In this document: piece by piece, positions 48,546 to 61,313 of the stretch
Layout of the letters: each line of letters opens with the position of its first letter
Numbering within the stretch: the first letter of the stretch is position 1
From: Liolophura sinensis
Taxonomy: Eukaryota; Mollusca; Polyplacophora; Chitonida; Chitonidae
Assembly: GCF_032854445.1 (NCBI RefSeq)
Contig: NC_088304.1
Coordinates: forward strand, 15,659,850 to 15,723,849
Direction of reading: 5' to 3'
Length of the DNA: 64,000 nt
The notes under the pieces: generated by a model
What the model was told of the DNA's origin: nothing
Seen by the model: the letters and a program-made list of their open reading frames with translations, nothing else
The model's database searches: none
Program-made: the position numbers and the translations under genes

Positions 48546-49076
48546 TCTATATCATATACCATATGGTTCCTAAGCCAAACAAATTCGGACTAATTATCTC
48601 ATATGTTGTTGTTATTGTTTATATTTAGCTACACTGGCATAAGACAACAAAAACAAAACAAAACCAAAAAAAACCACAAAGGGTCATCACTCATCAGCAT
48701 GTTGATCATTACATGTAATTGCTACCGTTTGTTCCTTGTGATTCAGTGTTTCAAGTCGTTTTTTTTTTTTTGCTTTCTGCGCTTTCTCCTGGGCATTGGG
48801 TGACGATGCAAGGCGTCAGCATATATTTCCATATCCTATCACTGAGTAACCATGTAACGAATTTATCTATTTACAGAATAACGAGTATATCCAGAGCATA
48901 GATAGTATTCTGATGGTTGACAAATGGTCACAGGTAACCAGTAAATACAATCTCTTTTTAGTTAAACTTAAATTATTGTTATATTCCAAGCCTTTGTGTA
49001 AATGCTCACTTAGTAGTAACCTATATACTCTTAGCACCATGGCTTAAGTAGAATTAAGGCAAAAATGCAGTGATGC

Positions 49077-49201
49077 TAATTAGTTACAGTAAATGTACAT
49101 TATTTAGTTACAGTAAATATACATTAATTAGTTACAGTAAATATACATTAATTAGTTACAGTAAATGTACGTTAATTAGTTACAGTAAATGTTCATTAAA
49201 T
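49077..49201 (+). repeat. 24-bp tandem repeat, five copies
   Basis: TAGTTACAGTAAATGTACAT and close variants begin at 49081, 49105, 49129, 49153 and 49177, an exact 24-bp period. The variable positions are T/A in ATGTAC/ATATAC and the last bases. Each unit is AT-rich and partly palindromic (GTAAATATAC). Confidence 0.93.
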
Positions 49202-49239
49202 TTCATATAGATTTACCTAAATGTTGTGCTGTCATCACA

Positions 49240-49500
49240 TTTTATTTATTTATGTATTGATGTTTTAGGGCCTTCTTAAGCATATTTCATTATGGCCAAC
49301 CCCTATGGCGGAAAGAAGCTTGATAAAGGTCGGGAAAAATCAACGGCCGTGTCCGAAGGTCATTCCCACGTACGGCCCGAGAGGAAATCGGCATGAGCTG
49401 GGGTCGAACTCAAAGCCAACCGCCGTGATAAGAGATTCCAGGGTCATCAGCAGCAGGGTGGCGGAGTTATCGTGCCAACAGCTGGCACTATGTTATCGAT
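49240..49500 (-). mobile_element. SINE family A, diverged long copy
   Basis: It starts with the TTTATTTATTTATG tail and the diverged end GATGTTTTAGGGCCTTCTTAAGCATATTTCA. It is recognisable through CCCACGTACGGCCCGAGAGGAAATCGGCATGAGCTGGGGTCGAACTC and the head at about 49420-49500. The short open frame at 49305-49523 is repeat translation. Confidence 0.75.
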
Positions 49501-49537
49501 CCGACATTATGAGGCGCTGGTGATGATAGGTGTGCGC

Positions 49538-49552
49538 AGCGCCCTCTGGTGG
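49538..49552 (-). promoter_or_regulatory. CTCF-consensus-like site
   Basis: The minus strand reads CCACCAGAGGGCGCT, matching every position of the vertebrate CTCF core consensus CCASYAGRKGGCRSY. It lies just outside the SINE ending near 49500 and 3 kb upstream of the vWA gene start. CTCF is conserved across most bilaterians, but binding here is unproven. Confidence 0.35.
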
Positions 49553-51719
49553 CATACCACAGGCCTTGTTATAGACAGGCGCAAGTAGAAAACACAAAGG
49601 CCCTGTTTCGCAATCAACACAAGTCATATTCGTCTTCGTCCACTTAGCCATTATTTTTTTTTGTCAGCAGACAGGATTCTAATTTTGACAGTATTACGTT
49701 TCGGGTGAGCATTTGTCAGACCTGGTATTTATAGGTCTTGCCTCTCAACAACAGCCTCATTTTCACTCTCCTGATACATACTGTCATTCCGTGGTCTAAC
49801 AAGTATTTATGGCATTTCCTCGGCGAACTGAAGCTAATTGGTTTGTTGCATGCTTTACGTCTTGTCCTTTCAGCGCACAGCCATAGAGGAGAATGTTCAC
49901 TCAAACTTACGCGTAGTTTATGCTGCAGAAACAACATTTTCTTGTCGGCTTGTGTGTTGGGTTGCAAACAAGTAAACAAAAGGTGTCTTCCTGTCAGAAG
50001 TGTATAAATGGTAAAGACAGATATCGAGCATCTTCTTTAACTTATTTCAAGTAGACTCCCCAGACAAGAATTTTGAACCACAGCAGACATAACCCTATCA
50101 AAGTTAAGGTGTATCTCGCAAAACATTGCCTTTAGCAACAAAATTGGACCTATCGGTAATATGTCGTGATTGTTAGCCGTAAAGATCTACGTGTTTTGTG
50201 GGCTTACCAATGAACCTGTAAGTCGTGGGTGAAAATGATATAAAGGAGATGGCATTCCTGCCCAAGGTACCCTTGTTTTTGCCCAAACTAAAGCTGGGTA
50301 GAGTTTTAAAGTTTTCACTGGTACAAAATAGTAATTGTATGAACAGATATAGCACTACCGTCATTTTATACCTGTCATCTATACCTGTCAGATATAACAG
50401 TAACCCGGCACGTAGTCTGGCTTCACGTAGTCTAATCGTTAGTAACGCCATGTGGCTGACGGGTTTCAGTCAAATTGTTATTTAGTTTAAACGGCAAACT
50501 ATAGCTTTTGTCCCAATTCCAGATCTAAGCTTTGTGTGCTTCCATGTGGCGTAAGTTAGCTTTCAGCATAATACAAGTAGGCCTACATGAACGCTGTCGA
50601 CCTGTTTCTGTCTTGTGTCAATCTAGAAACATTCACAGCGCTGTCTCTCGGCAACGCCATGCCGAAGGCAACACATCTAACTTCTCATATAGAATATGAA
50701 CAGCCAGAGCGAAAACTATCTGCAAAAGAATGGCAGGCTTAAAGCGTTTCTGAAATGAACCAGAGTTTACTGTTTACGGTATAAAAGACTACAACTTAGA
50801 GAGTAAAAGCAGATCAGCGATGACAGTTTGTCGAATGCGTGGTAACTTAGTTTACTTCAGTTAGGGTTTTATTTCGTTTATCTTAACTCTTAAATACCCC
50901 TACGCCATAAAACAGACGCTCTGCCCCCTTGCACATGTCACGAATGCATGTCTGTAAAACGGTCATTTATGATGGGAGGAATCGAGGTAATAAAATGACA
51001 GTTTGCTCAAATATCTTGGTGATGATCGAAGACGCTCGTGTTTAGTCTGGTAATGCATGTAGTGAAATTTAGCGTGTTTGGAAATTCCTTTGCGGGAAGA
51101 TATGGTATATGGAAGGTATAAGCTAATTAGTTGTTTCTACTAAACAAAAGTAATTATTCACACCATTCCTTGAATTCCTTGAATTCAAATAAGACAACAA
51201 AGGTGATGTGATCTGTATTACATTTCCATTATGAAAAATACATGAATAACTAACCAATTCAATTTACAGCGTGCTATTTGTACATGCACATGTATCTAGT
51301 TAGCTATTATGAGATTCTAATGTTTTTTTTATTGAAGGCTATTAATAATAATAATGAAAATAACAATCCCCAGACGGATAGAGTTGTAAGCCGAATCAAA
51401 TATCAAGATGTATAAACGTAGAAAATGGCCCAAAAATACAAGAAAGAACATTTCATTCAAGCTATTGGTTTAAACGACAATCTGTACTTTTTGCCATATT
51501 ACTTGGTGCAGCACTGTAATAGCCGAACAAAAGTTAAAAGAACAAGATGTATGTTTTGGTTTTCTTGCATGATGAGTTCAGAAGATTAACTATAGTACAA
51601 TGACTGCAATTTTTTGCTTTAAGAAAACTACCCTGCAAGACTAATTTTGTATCATACCAGTGAGGCATCGCGAGACCAATGTCCCGTTTAAATACTAATT
51701 TGCATGTAGCATGTCAATT

Positions 51720-51720
<1 letters not shown>

Positions 51721-51792
<72 letters not shown>
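51721..51792. repeat. (CA)n-(TA)n dinucleotide microsatellite
   Basis: A short CACACACACACA run is followed by about 30 uninterrupted TA repeats. Open frames of Ile-Tyr repeats on both strands are artefacts. Confidence 0.98.
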
Positions 51793-51795
<3 letters not shown>

Positions 51796-52647
51796 CAAGA
51801 ACTGGAGCCCATACTTTGTTAAGATGGAACAACTTTCTTTCTTTATATTCCATTTGGCGTCTTTCAGTGCAGCTCACCCTCTTTTTTTTCTCGCACTGAT
51901 CCAAGTGTACTGTACTCAATTTTCCCGGATCACAACCCGTAATTCTTTCCGACTTATGGCGTCAATTGGTTGGTTTAGCCAATACAAGGACCCAATGACC
52001 GATCCGAATTTTCACATTGGAAAAAAGGCGGAAAAAATACTTTTTATCCGGATAGTGATATGAAATTGGGATGTACTATGTGTATTTTTCAAAGGTTGTA
52101 CTGGCTAAAGCTTTGACATTGTTTAAAATAAATTGACCCTGGGGTAAAGTTTTACCGTGACATGTGCGTGAAACAGTATACTGTACTTGTGAGAAATTTG
52201 TAGTATACCGTTAAGTGCGCGACATTCTCAACCGGGACTTGCCCTTGTCTCGCTGAGCCGGACAAAATCCACCCTACTTCTATGACTGACTGGTAGAAAT
52301 AGTTACTCAGTATCCATGGGCAATAGTTACCTACTGTAATAGGGCACTCACAATTCTTCCTGGCTTTGTTATTTTTGATTTGCATTTGATTAGCTCCTTG
52401 AACAAGTTTTTGTTCGTTGAATTATGTTATATCATTTATTTCTTTTGACGGGGTACCAAAACAAAAGGTTCCGCTGCATTGAAGGTATGGGGTTACTTGT
52501 ATCTATATTAAACAGTTTTCGCTCTTTCGTTTACGAGAGTATCATTAGTTTTAGTCAACGAATCTTTTCAAGAAAACACAGGAAAATGCCTTCGCCATAA
52601 TAACTACAAGGCAACGTAAATATACTCATACTGGGTGTGTTGTTATT

Positions 52648-52906
52648 TATGTAGTTACTCGATATACGCCGTACTCAAGAATATTTCACTTATACGACGG
52701 CGGTCAGTGTTATGGTGGGAGGAAACCGGGCAGAGCCTGGGGGAAACCTACGACCATCCGCAGGCTGCTGTTAGACCCTCCTACGTACGGCGGGAGAGGG
52801 AGGCAGCATGAACTGGACTTGAACTCACAGCGACTGCACTGGTGAGAGGCTCCTGGTTCATTACGCTGCGCTAACTCGCTAACCGACAGAGCCACGGAGG
52901 CCCCAC
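52648..52906 (-). mobile_element. SINE family A, full length
   Basis: This is one of the most complete copies. The minus strand begins GGGGCCTCCGTGGCTCTGTCGG (A box), has GAGTTCAAGTCC as a B box, runs through the body CGCAGGCTGC / CGGATGGTCGTAGG and ends TTGAGTACGGCGTATATCGAG with an A/T-rich tail. The frame at 52710-52952 resembles the frame at 4198-4527 only because both are translated SINE. Confidence 0.93.
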
Positions 52907-55044
52907 TGGGTATGAATATTTGCACCTCTGTCAACTCTATGAACTTAAACAAGGAATGTCTCCGATTGGTTTAAATGCAGCCAGTTATATGATGTTTGCA
53001 AACATTTTGTTTATCGGACTGTTTTAAGTAAACAACTGCCACGTACAATGACGTTGGTTTGTACCATATTGTTTTATGCACTAGGTCGCTCGGGGTAGTC
53101 AGCAAAAGCAATATATCTCACACTTATATACATACACAAATTGCATTTCGGATTAAACCGGAAATTCGTCCTTGGAAATACACGGTGTAAAAAGTCTGTC
53201 TTGCCTCACAAACAATCTGTGTACAAACCACATCACACTGTAGGGTAATTAAGCCACACTTATACCGGCAAAAAGTGTCTATACGGTTTAGTACAGACAC
53301 ACTGACTGCAGTGGCGAACGGGCCAGAGGCTGCGTGACGCTCACAAACATAAACAACTATCAGTATGTCGTCATGTCAAAAAAGAATGTTTCTCACAGGA
53401 TTTCTCACACGGACAGCGGAACCAGTTTCAAAGTGGAAGGATGTGGCGGGAAGGAAAGGGGGGGGGGGGGGAGTTTATTAGTCTGAAACTAGAGAAGTCC
53501 AGTGGTTTGCCAGGCACAACTGGCTAAGGTGCATGATGAGATATATGCACTTGAACTTACAGCGACCGCGTGCTTGGTTGAGTATTTGTACCGTTATACT
53601 GAGAACAAAGAGATCATTTTGTGGTTTATATTTCGGATTAATAATTTTGAATGGTGCTCAGTATATGATGCTAGGGCATTTTTGACTGGTTTGTACATAT
53701 CAAGAAAAGGGAGCTGTCAGCGGTCACAACTTGCGACGCATTCGCTTTACCAAAATGTGTTTCCCCTCAGGTTTGCTTTGCGCTGGTTTTGTACAAATGA
53801 CTATGCGTATACAAAAAATATACGCTTTCTTCTGAAGCATATGCCTGGTCCGTTCCTAAAGGAATGTTAAGACCAGTTTTGACTTCCTGTTCGCAGTTAG
53901 CCCAACGACCCAAGCGAATTCACTGAGTACTTTTCGCTGAAGACATTCGTGTTACTGACGGTACAAAAAAAGATGGACAATGTATATATAAAGTCATGAA
54001 AAGGAATAATTCAGGAGCAGAAGCGGGGAATTGGAAAGGAGGAAATGTTTAGGGGGAGGGGGGAGGGGTAACGCTTACAAACTGCGTCACAATTGTTGAC
54101 TTGGCACACAGCCCAGATTTTAAATTATACACATTTTTGTTTTTTAACGGACTATGTCTCTTTAAAAGCGTCAAGTACACCAGAGACCAGTTCTGTTGAT
54201 ACTTATATTATGACGTAAGTCCCATTAGGGAGTGGGTAAGTGGAATGGGCCTAGCGGGACCGCGCTGATTATAATAAGCTCTGGATTGCTGCGAAAATCA
54301 ATCCCTTGACAATAAGAGTGTAGCGTGTTCAAAGTCACCACTCTGCACGTTTCTGCTGCGACACCAAGTCAGACGATTTATCTGGTACCAGATGAAAGTC
54401 AGTGGCACTCCGGTTTTCTCCATCCATGAATTTGATCGCTATCACATAAGCTCTTGGGAACAGCCTTAAATACCAATGAATCAATTTAAAAACCAGTAGG
54501 GAGTGCGCTTAAATTTGTTTAACTTTCGGAATACTGTTGAAGCCCTCAACTGACAACATGTGTTCGGACACTCTCAAATCGATTAGACATTTTGTCCGGA
54601 CAATCTTACTAAATCTCTTACTTAATTTATGAAAGATCCACTGATAAACATTTTTTGCAGTACACAGGACATTTCCATGCGATCGTGATAAGCGTAAAAT
54701 GTGCTTTAGTTCTACAGAGAAAACGTCCTATTTTTAAATACAAAAGTGTTAATGAGTATTCAGTAATGTTCGGTATTAACAGCAAAATGTAAGTGACATT
54801 AACTTTGTTATCCACTGATTGTATTTTAACAAAACACAAAACATAGTCAGCTTGATGGGTTATTTATACCAGTATCTGATTGTATGTATCTCAGATGTAT
54901 TAGAAGTACTATTTTTTTGTAATATGTGATAAGAACACAACCCTTGGGATCATTCTAGACAGTGACGCCTAAAACATTGCATCACTGTGTTTTATTTACT
55001 TAATTCTGAAAGCCGTGTGAATTACAACATTTTAATTATTTACA

Positions 55045-55143
55045 TATGCATTTCGAATAAAACGCTAACTGTTAAGAGACCGGATTTCGACGCCTGATTT
55101 GCCACTTATCACGCCGTTGTTACTGCTCTCGTTTTACACTTAT
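55045..55143 (+). repeat. Uncharacterised interspersed repeat copy
   Basis: CGAATAAAACGCTAACTG, CACTTATCACGCCGTTGTTA and CTGCTCTCGTTTTACAC are related in order to pieces at 1718-1862, 8040-8180, 8350-8440 and 17530-17630 (GAATAAAACCCTAACTGA, ACCATTTGCCAACACGGCCG, TCGCTACTCTTGTTTTACTC). The copy is abutted by a SINE on its right. Confidence 0.5.
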
Positions 55144-55296
55144 TTTATTTATTTATTGATTTGCCTAGTGTTTTACGCCGTACTCAAGAATATTTCACTT
55201 ATACGAAGGTGGCCAAGGTTATGCTGGGTGGAAACCGGGCAGAGCCCGGGGGAAACCCACGGCCATCCGCATGTTGCTGGAAGACCTTGAAGCTGT
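55144..55296 (-). mobile_element. SINE family A, 3' half
   Basis: TTTATTTATTGATTTGCCTAGTGTTTTACGCCGTACTCAAGAATATTTCAC is followed by GGTGGAAACCGGGCAGAGCCCGG and CCATCCGCATGTTGCTGGAAGACC. It stops abruptly in the body, without a head. Confidence 0.88.
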
Positions 55297-58200
55297 AAGT
55301 TTATTACACATTACACCATACACAACGATACTAACTGTTTTAAAACCCCGCAGAAAAACCATTGCGCAAATATTTTAATAATCGACGGCAAAGCGTGAGA
55401 CTACTGGTTGAGGTCCGTAGTCCATTTTGCCCACTCCTCCTTTGGTGTTTCCGGTTACTCAAACATGGCGCATCCAATGACATTGTAATAATTTCTGATT
55501 AAAATTTGATTTATAGAATTACCAAGCATGTCTGAAACACGTCTGTGGTTGTTTAGGTCTGTTTTCAGGTCATATTATTTGATGTTTTTCTTTTAAGTTA
55601 TTGAATGCCGGGAACTCAGATTTCCGGCTCCACCCATATATATGACCAAAATGTATGCATCACATATAAGTAAAAAATTGTTGGAATTCATGGACCTCCA
55701 CATAACAACCTCCACTGTCACATTACAACACCCGTGGCGTAACTCGCGATTAGGTTTCACGCGTGAAACTACGAAAAATGGAACCTCGTCGGACTGGCAG
55801 TCTGTCTAGGCTATTTGTTGTCATGGTAACCACTATATTCTATAAACAACTGATGACCCATGAAGTCAAACATTCAGCTTCCCGGAAATGCCGATAGATT
55901 TTCCCTGAACTCGTAATGATTTCAGTTCGTTAAAGCTCTCTGTTGTATATGATAGTCATCCTTCTCCAGACGAATTATAGTGATAGCTCAATTTTTTTGG
56001 TGCTTGAAGGGAGGTAATTCGGTGTGACTGATTGCTGAGAGGGTAACATAGGTTATCTACGTGAGGGTACTGGCTCAAGTTGTGTCAATATCACGATAAC
56101 CTTTGATGATCCCAATATACAAACTGACTCACGAAAAACAAACGGTAAACGACATTTTTCTGCTCAAGTTTGTGAGTTTAGGCATAAGTCTTTCTCGCCT
56201 GATTTGCTACAAAGGCTCAGGTAACGGCCCTATTATCACACACCTGCTCCCCTACCTCACCTCCCCGTGGGTTGAACAAGTTTGACAAGGATACTGTCGG
56301 TGGATGTAAGATCTTAAATACATACACATTTTTCCTTCAAGATGAACATGTTACTGTGGATTGTTGCCAGTCATAAGTGTATTTTGAGGCTAAATTTTCA
56401 TGGAATTCTTCATTATAATTAGAAAGTCTAGTGAAAACCATTGATGTCGACCATTCTGACTCTGTGTGGGCGAGCCATGCCCGTGTTATACAGTACTGAA
56501 TACAGTGACTCACGATGGCTTTATTCCCAACAATTTTGAATGTGACAATGTGAATACTTGAGTTGTTTGTTTGATGCTAATGATACCACTTTGAAACAAA
56601 GGTGTGCATTTTGCTTCAATCTACTCGTTGAAATTAACGAATAACACAGATAACTTCATCAAATGTTTGTTTATGCTGATAGTGACTGAAATATGTAGTT
56701 CTAATGTAGCCATAGCTCAAACCCTCCAAGTACTTCGCAGAAAGACAAGAATATAAATGCCCAGGCACGGTTTTGGTGTTTGCTTGCTTTTACTATATGC
56801 AACATTGCGTCCAACCCAATTATTTCCCTTGACGTCGCTCTCCCATATGAAAGCGTATTTTTAAGAGCGGATCTCCGGAAACGATCATCTTGATAAGGTT
56901 GCAATGTTGTCCACGTGGTTTGAAGCCCTAGTCATTCATTTTTAACATGGTGAAGGTGCATTTCTTAGTCAAATCGATACAAGTTGAGGTCAATTCCCTA
57001 AAGAAAAGACAGCAAACAGTTCTTTTGAAAGAAGGGTCGAAAAAGACATGCGCTGGTGCGTTTGGTAACTCTGTAAATTATCTTTTAATCTGAAATTTCC
57101 CAGAAGATGGGATATTACATCTCAGCTCGTATCCTACAATTCCTTTATCACAAATTGCAATATCTCAGTTATGCATCACAAAAACAAAAAGGCACCTTTT
57201 CGGAAATTAGAGTGGGATATCTTCTTAACGTATGTATATACATTTGATCTATGTACATGTAGTTGTTTTGAAAACACATGCTGCTGTCGCGAAATAACCT
57301 ATGCCGACCGCCTGTGCCCTTCACGAGACGAGTTCCTGATTCTCGTCGTTTCACGCCTCAAATACTATCCCGTGAAAGTAAAAGCTGCTGTCCTGTGCCT
57401 AAAAAGCTTTTTGATTTGCATGCTGTTGTACACTAAAAAAAACATACTTTCGAATTTAAAATTACTGATCTATTTTCGCGGTATGAAATGTCGCTGTACC
57501 CTTATACAGGAACTGGTTACAAACAGCGCATGTATCGTTGAGTATTCTTGACATTGCCCTGTATATGCATGCTATCAACTTCTGCATATCTATATACATA
57601 CAGAATGCTACATTATTCGTCTAATTATTTCGTCCCCATACTAAATTTAATTTGCCAAATGCATGATTATCTACCTCCAGTATTTGATTTTGTAGTTATA
57701 CTAAAACAGGCATGCAACAGAATATATTCCTAGTAGTTTTCAATCTAAATTTGTATTAGACAATGTCTTATCTATGCCATTTCAGGAAATTGCACCGCAC
57801 TACTTTCATTTCTTTCCCAGTTACATGGTCCCAAAGCAAGAACATTACTAAATGTATTGCACCCTCACAGAGACAACTGGGTACTTTGTGGACACATGAT
57901 ATATATTTTTGAAATCGACGAAAACAGTTCTTTATTTGAGTTTCAAACTTACAACTTAATATTAGGACATACGTGTTGTAAAACGCATGGAATTATTGCA
58001 ATTAAGTATAAGATATCCATTTAATATCCATCTTCACCGAGTTGCAAGAAAAGAGGCTGAGCTTGAAGGTCACTAGCAAAAGGTTTGGTTACACTTAAAA
58101 AAAGTGTTCTGGGGGAAAATCTGTTATATAGGTTTTGGACAAAATGCAATATGGATGACATAGATGGAGGCAATAAACTTCATCACGTTATAGCCCGAAA

Positions 58201-58996
58201 AAATTGTGAATGTTTTATTTGAAATTGCGCTAAGTGTGACCCGGTTGCAGCTCTATAAATGTATTTCCATGCGATCGTTATACTAGCTTAAAGTTACTCC
58301 TATCGGCTTATTTTTCAGAAACAATAAGAAACAATAGTGAACAGTATAAACATAGAAAACGAATATGAGCCCCTGAGGACGGACAATTACCCCGTGGCAA
58401 ACAAACAAGCAAAGTTCAAATAAAAACGGAACAATAAGGTTTCTAAGTTGGCTTGCACTGTTTTCTAATCTCCCTGGGGATGAACACATGTTCTTGTGGA
58501 CGTCAGATCAATTTCCTTCAGTACTCCAGTACCCTCAGATGCACTATGTTTTTGCGTCTTTCAGATCGCAGTAGATGCAGTGTTATCAGCTTGTAGCACA
58601 CCGGGAGCCAGAGCTAGGGTTGTTGCGGTTAGACGCAGCCCCGTAATACTAGCCTTAAATATACTCGTTATGATTGCCTTATCACGACCTCTATTGCGGC
58701 ATCATTCACTCGGATAACATAACGTTTTTTTATCGGGCTTTTTTCCTGTTATTACCAAAATAAGGGTAATGATATTTGACAAGTTTTCATCAACACCCCG
58801 TTTCTTATGACGGCCACAAATTGTTTATAAACATTGGCTGCTTATATCATACAAGATGTCTATTAACATCCGAACAACCGCGTACAGATCACTTCACTGC
58901 TCAATATCCACATGCCGCTTTGAAATTCTGACACTCGAGTGTTAATTTATCCATATATCTTGCGTTGTGAATGTGTTTAAATTTATTCATGTCATT

Positions 58997-59115
58997 GTAC
59001 TTGTGGATGGTCATGAGTTTTCTCGGTTCTTTCCGGTTTTCTCCCACCTAATACTGGTCGTCGTCGTGTATGTGAAGTATTTTTGAACACGGCGTAGAAC
59101 ACAAATCAAATAAAA
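58997..59115 (+). mobile_element. SINE family A, diverged 3' half
   Basis: The order GTGGATGGTCATGAGTTTTC, GGTTTTCTCCCACCTAATAC, GTCGTCGTCGTGTATGTGAA, CACGGCGTAGAACACAAATC and an A-rich tail follows the family consensus with about 15-20% difference by eye. Confidence 0.8.
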
Positions 59116-59421
59116 AAAAGAAATGTATACCATTGTTGTTTAATGCCCTCCTGAAGAATTTGCCCATTGGTTCAGTTTTACGGGTGGAGGAAACGGTAGC
59201 TTTTTGGATATAAAAGTTATAGAGACGAATTAACTCAAGGATGTGTGGCACCTGCATAAGCGAAAGCAAGCGCCTTTAGAAAACGCATGAAGAAGTGAGA
59301 GGCCCCACGTTTGCTGTCGACTGCTTAATTTATCGCCCAAAGGGAAATGTCAGGTGTGCATCATTCCAAGAAATGTCATGTCCATGGTCGGGATTGAACA
59401 CGCACCTTATGTACCTATTGT

Positions 59422-59760
59422 TGGAGTGAGTGCTTGGGGTTTAATGTCCTTCTTAACAATTTTTAAGCCATATGGGGACGAAGGAATCCTTAGAGTGCAT
59501 GTAATATGCCCCCTTGCTGCAGGACTGATTTCCACCGCTCTTTTATCAAGTGCTGCTTCACTGAGACGACTCACCGAAGGCAAGTACGGCGCACCGCCTG
59601 AGCCATGATACTTATGCTGGTCAGCCAGTCGTTGCACTATCCCCTTAATGCTGAACGCCAAGCGAATAAGTTATAACTTCTTCTTTTATGGTCTTAGCTG
59701 TGACTCGTCGAAGGATTGACCATGGATCTACCGCTCTCGCCTGTTGTTGGAGTCGCGTAT
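59422..59760 (-). mobile_element. SINE family B, nearly full length
   Basis: The plus strand starts GTGAGTGCTTGGGGTTTAATGTCC. It carries CCACCGCTCTTTTATCAAGT, GCTGCTTCACTGAGACGACT, CGTTGCACTATCCCC, CCAAGCGAATAAGTTATAAC and GACCATGGATCTACCGCTCTC at the tRNA-like head end. It is oriented on the minus strand by its head and tail. Confidence 0.85.
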
Positions 59761-60053
59761 GCTGTTACAGGGTTACACCGTATATGTCAAAACACCTCGC
59801 GTGTGAAACTAAGAGGGTTTGCATAGCTCTAACAATTCGTAAGTCTAATGAGGCATCTTGAAATGAGATACCAGTTCCTTAACTGTATTGTTTCCTGTTG
59901 TTTATTTGATATGTGTTTCCCAGTTCCGTTTGTGATACAAGCTTCCCTGTTCCTTATTAGGCACGTGATTTTCAGTCCCTTTCTTCATATGTGGTTCTAC
60001 TTGCAAAATTTCAAAACCTGCTAACAGGGAGTTTATGATACTTTTGGCTTTGT

Positions 60054-60308
60054 CGATTTATTTATTTGATTGGTATTTCACGCCGTACTCAAGGATATTT
60101 CACAAATACAACGCCAAACAGCAGTATGGTGGGAATAAATCGGGCAGAGCCCAGGGGAAACCCACGACCATCCGTAGACTGCTGGCTGACCGTCCCACTA
60201 CGGTTGGAAAGGTAGTCAACAGATCGACTTGAACTCACAGAGACGGCATGGGAGAGAGGCTTCTCGGCCGCGTTTGCAGTGCTAACCACCTCGGTCACGG
60301 AAGCCCCG
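60054..60308 (-). mobile_element. SINE family A, full length
   Basis: The plus strand reads GATTGGTATTTCACGCCGTACTCAAGGATATTTCAC through ATCGGGCAGAGCCCAGGGG and the tRNA-like head, ending ACCTCGGTCACGGAAGCCCC. It is diverged in the GCATGGGAGAGAGGCTTCTC region. Confidence 0.9.
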
Positions 60309-60354
60309 ATAGTTTTAGGTGGGAATTGTCAGGCACAGTATAAATTAAGTAATA

Positions 60355-60556
60355 CCTGGTTATCAGCATTATGTTGGGAGGAAACCAGGCAGAGCCCGGG
60401 GGAAACCCACGACACATCCGCAGGTTGCTGCAAGACCTTCCCACATTCGGCCGGAGAGGAAGTCAGCATGAACTGGATTTGAACTCACAGCGACCGAATT
60501 GGTGAGAGACTCCTGGGTCACTACGCTGCGATAGCGCGTTAACCAACCGAACCACG
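60355..60556 (-). mobile_element. SINE family A, copy lacking the 3' end
   Basis: It begins inside the body (CAGCATTATGTTGGGAGGAA) and runs to the head (GACTCCTGGGTCACTACGCT, AACCAACCGAACCACGGCCCC). It lacks the reverse-transcription 3' end, which is unusual for a SINE and suggests a later deletion or recombination with the neighbour 50 bp to the left. Confidence 0.88.
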
Positions 60557-61028
60557 GCCCCAGTCCGAAACTGTTTATATCCTGGATGGAAGGTCGGAAA
60601 GACAAATTTCGGCATTCGTAAAGATGAGCCCTTTGCTTTCCCTACTTACAACATTTGTTCTCGCAAAAAAAAAAACTTAACAGCATTTAAATCAAATAAC
60701 AACTGGACTCCCTGACACACTGATGATATAATGTCGATTCAAAAATTCAATGCCCAATGGTCAAAAATATTATTTCGGAAGGGGGGGGGGATTGTTTGCT
60801 AGAATAAACCTTAGATATAGTGATATGGTAAATGATTCAGGCAGCATGTGTGTAAGCACGTAGAGTCGTAGATGCTATAACATAGATCTCAGTCAGACTA
60901 GTTGCTTGAGAAAATGGAATATACCCTTGACCGTATGTTACGGTCGCTACACACTAAAGCTATGTGTTTCGTTACGGTATAGATACAGTTTTTAGTGTGT
61001 ATATGGTGTCCTTTTAATTATACAACTT

Positions 61029-61138
61029 TATCCCGTGCTCTGTCCGATTTCCTCCCACCATAATGCTGGTAGCCGTCGTAAAAGGGAAATATTCGTAAGT
61101 GCAACGTAAAACACTAATCAAATAAACAAATAAATAAC
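61029..61138 (+). mobile_element. SINE family A, 3' half
   Basis: GTGCTCTGTCCGATTTCCTC, CCACCATAATGCTGGTAGCC and AACGTAAAACACTAATCAAAT are followed by an (AAAT)n tail. Confidence 0.87.
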
Positions 61139-61159
61139 TATAGAAGTAAAAGTTTGAAG

Positions 61160-61313
61160 GATAGCACCGGCAACTTGCGGATGGCCGTGGGTGTTCCCCA
61201 GGCTTTTCCCGCTTTGTACCATATAATTCTTGCCGCCGTCGTGAAAAGGTACATGTAAATGAAATATTCTTGAGTACGGCGTAAAACTCCAATAAAATAA
61301 AATAAATAAAGTC
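61160..61313 (+). mobile_element. SINE family A, 3' half
   Basis: GGCAACTTGCGGATGGCCGTGGG, TTCCCCAGGCTTTTCCCGC, TTGAGTACGGCGTAAAACTCC and an AAAATAAAATAAATAAA tail. It is a second copy in the same orientation, immediately behind the one at 61029-61138. Confidence 0.87.

Noticed and set aside
53502-53870. 122-codon plus-strand open frame
   Set aside because: Includes a short SINE-head-like piece (ACTTGAACTTACAGCGACCG); the remainder has no recognisable domain.
57171-57551. 126-codon plus-strand open frame
   Set aside because: Cys- and Leu-rich low-information translation of AT-rich DNA, with no domain, splice sites or conserved pattern.
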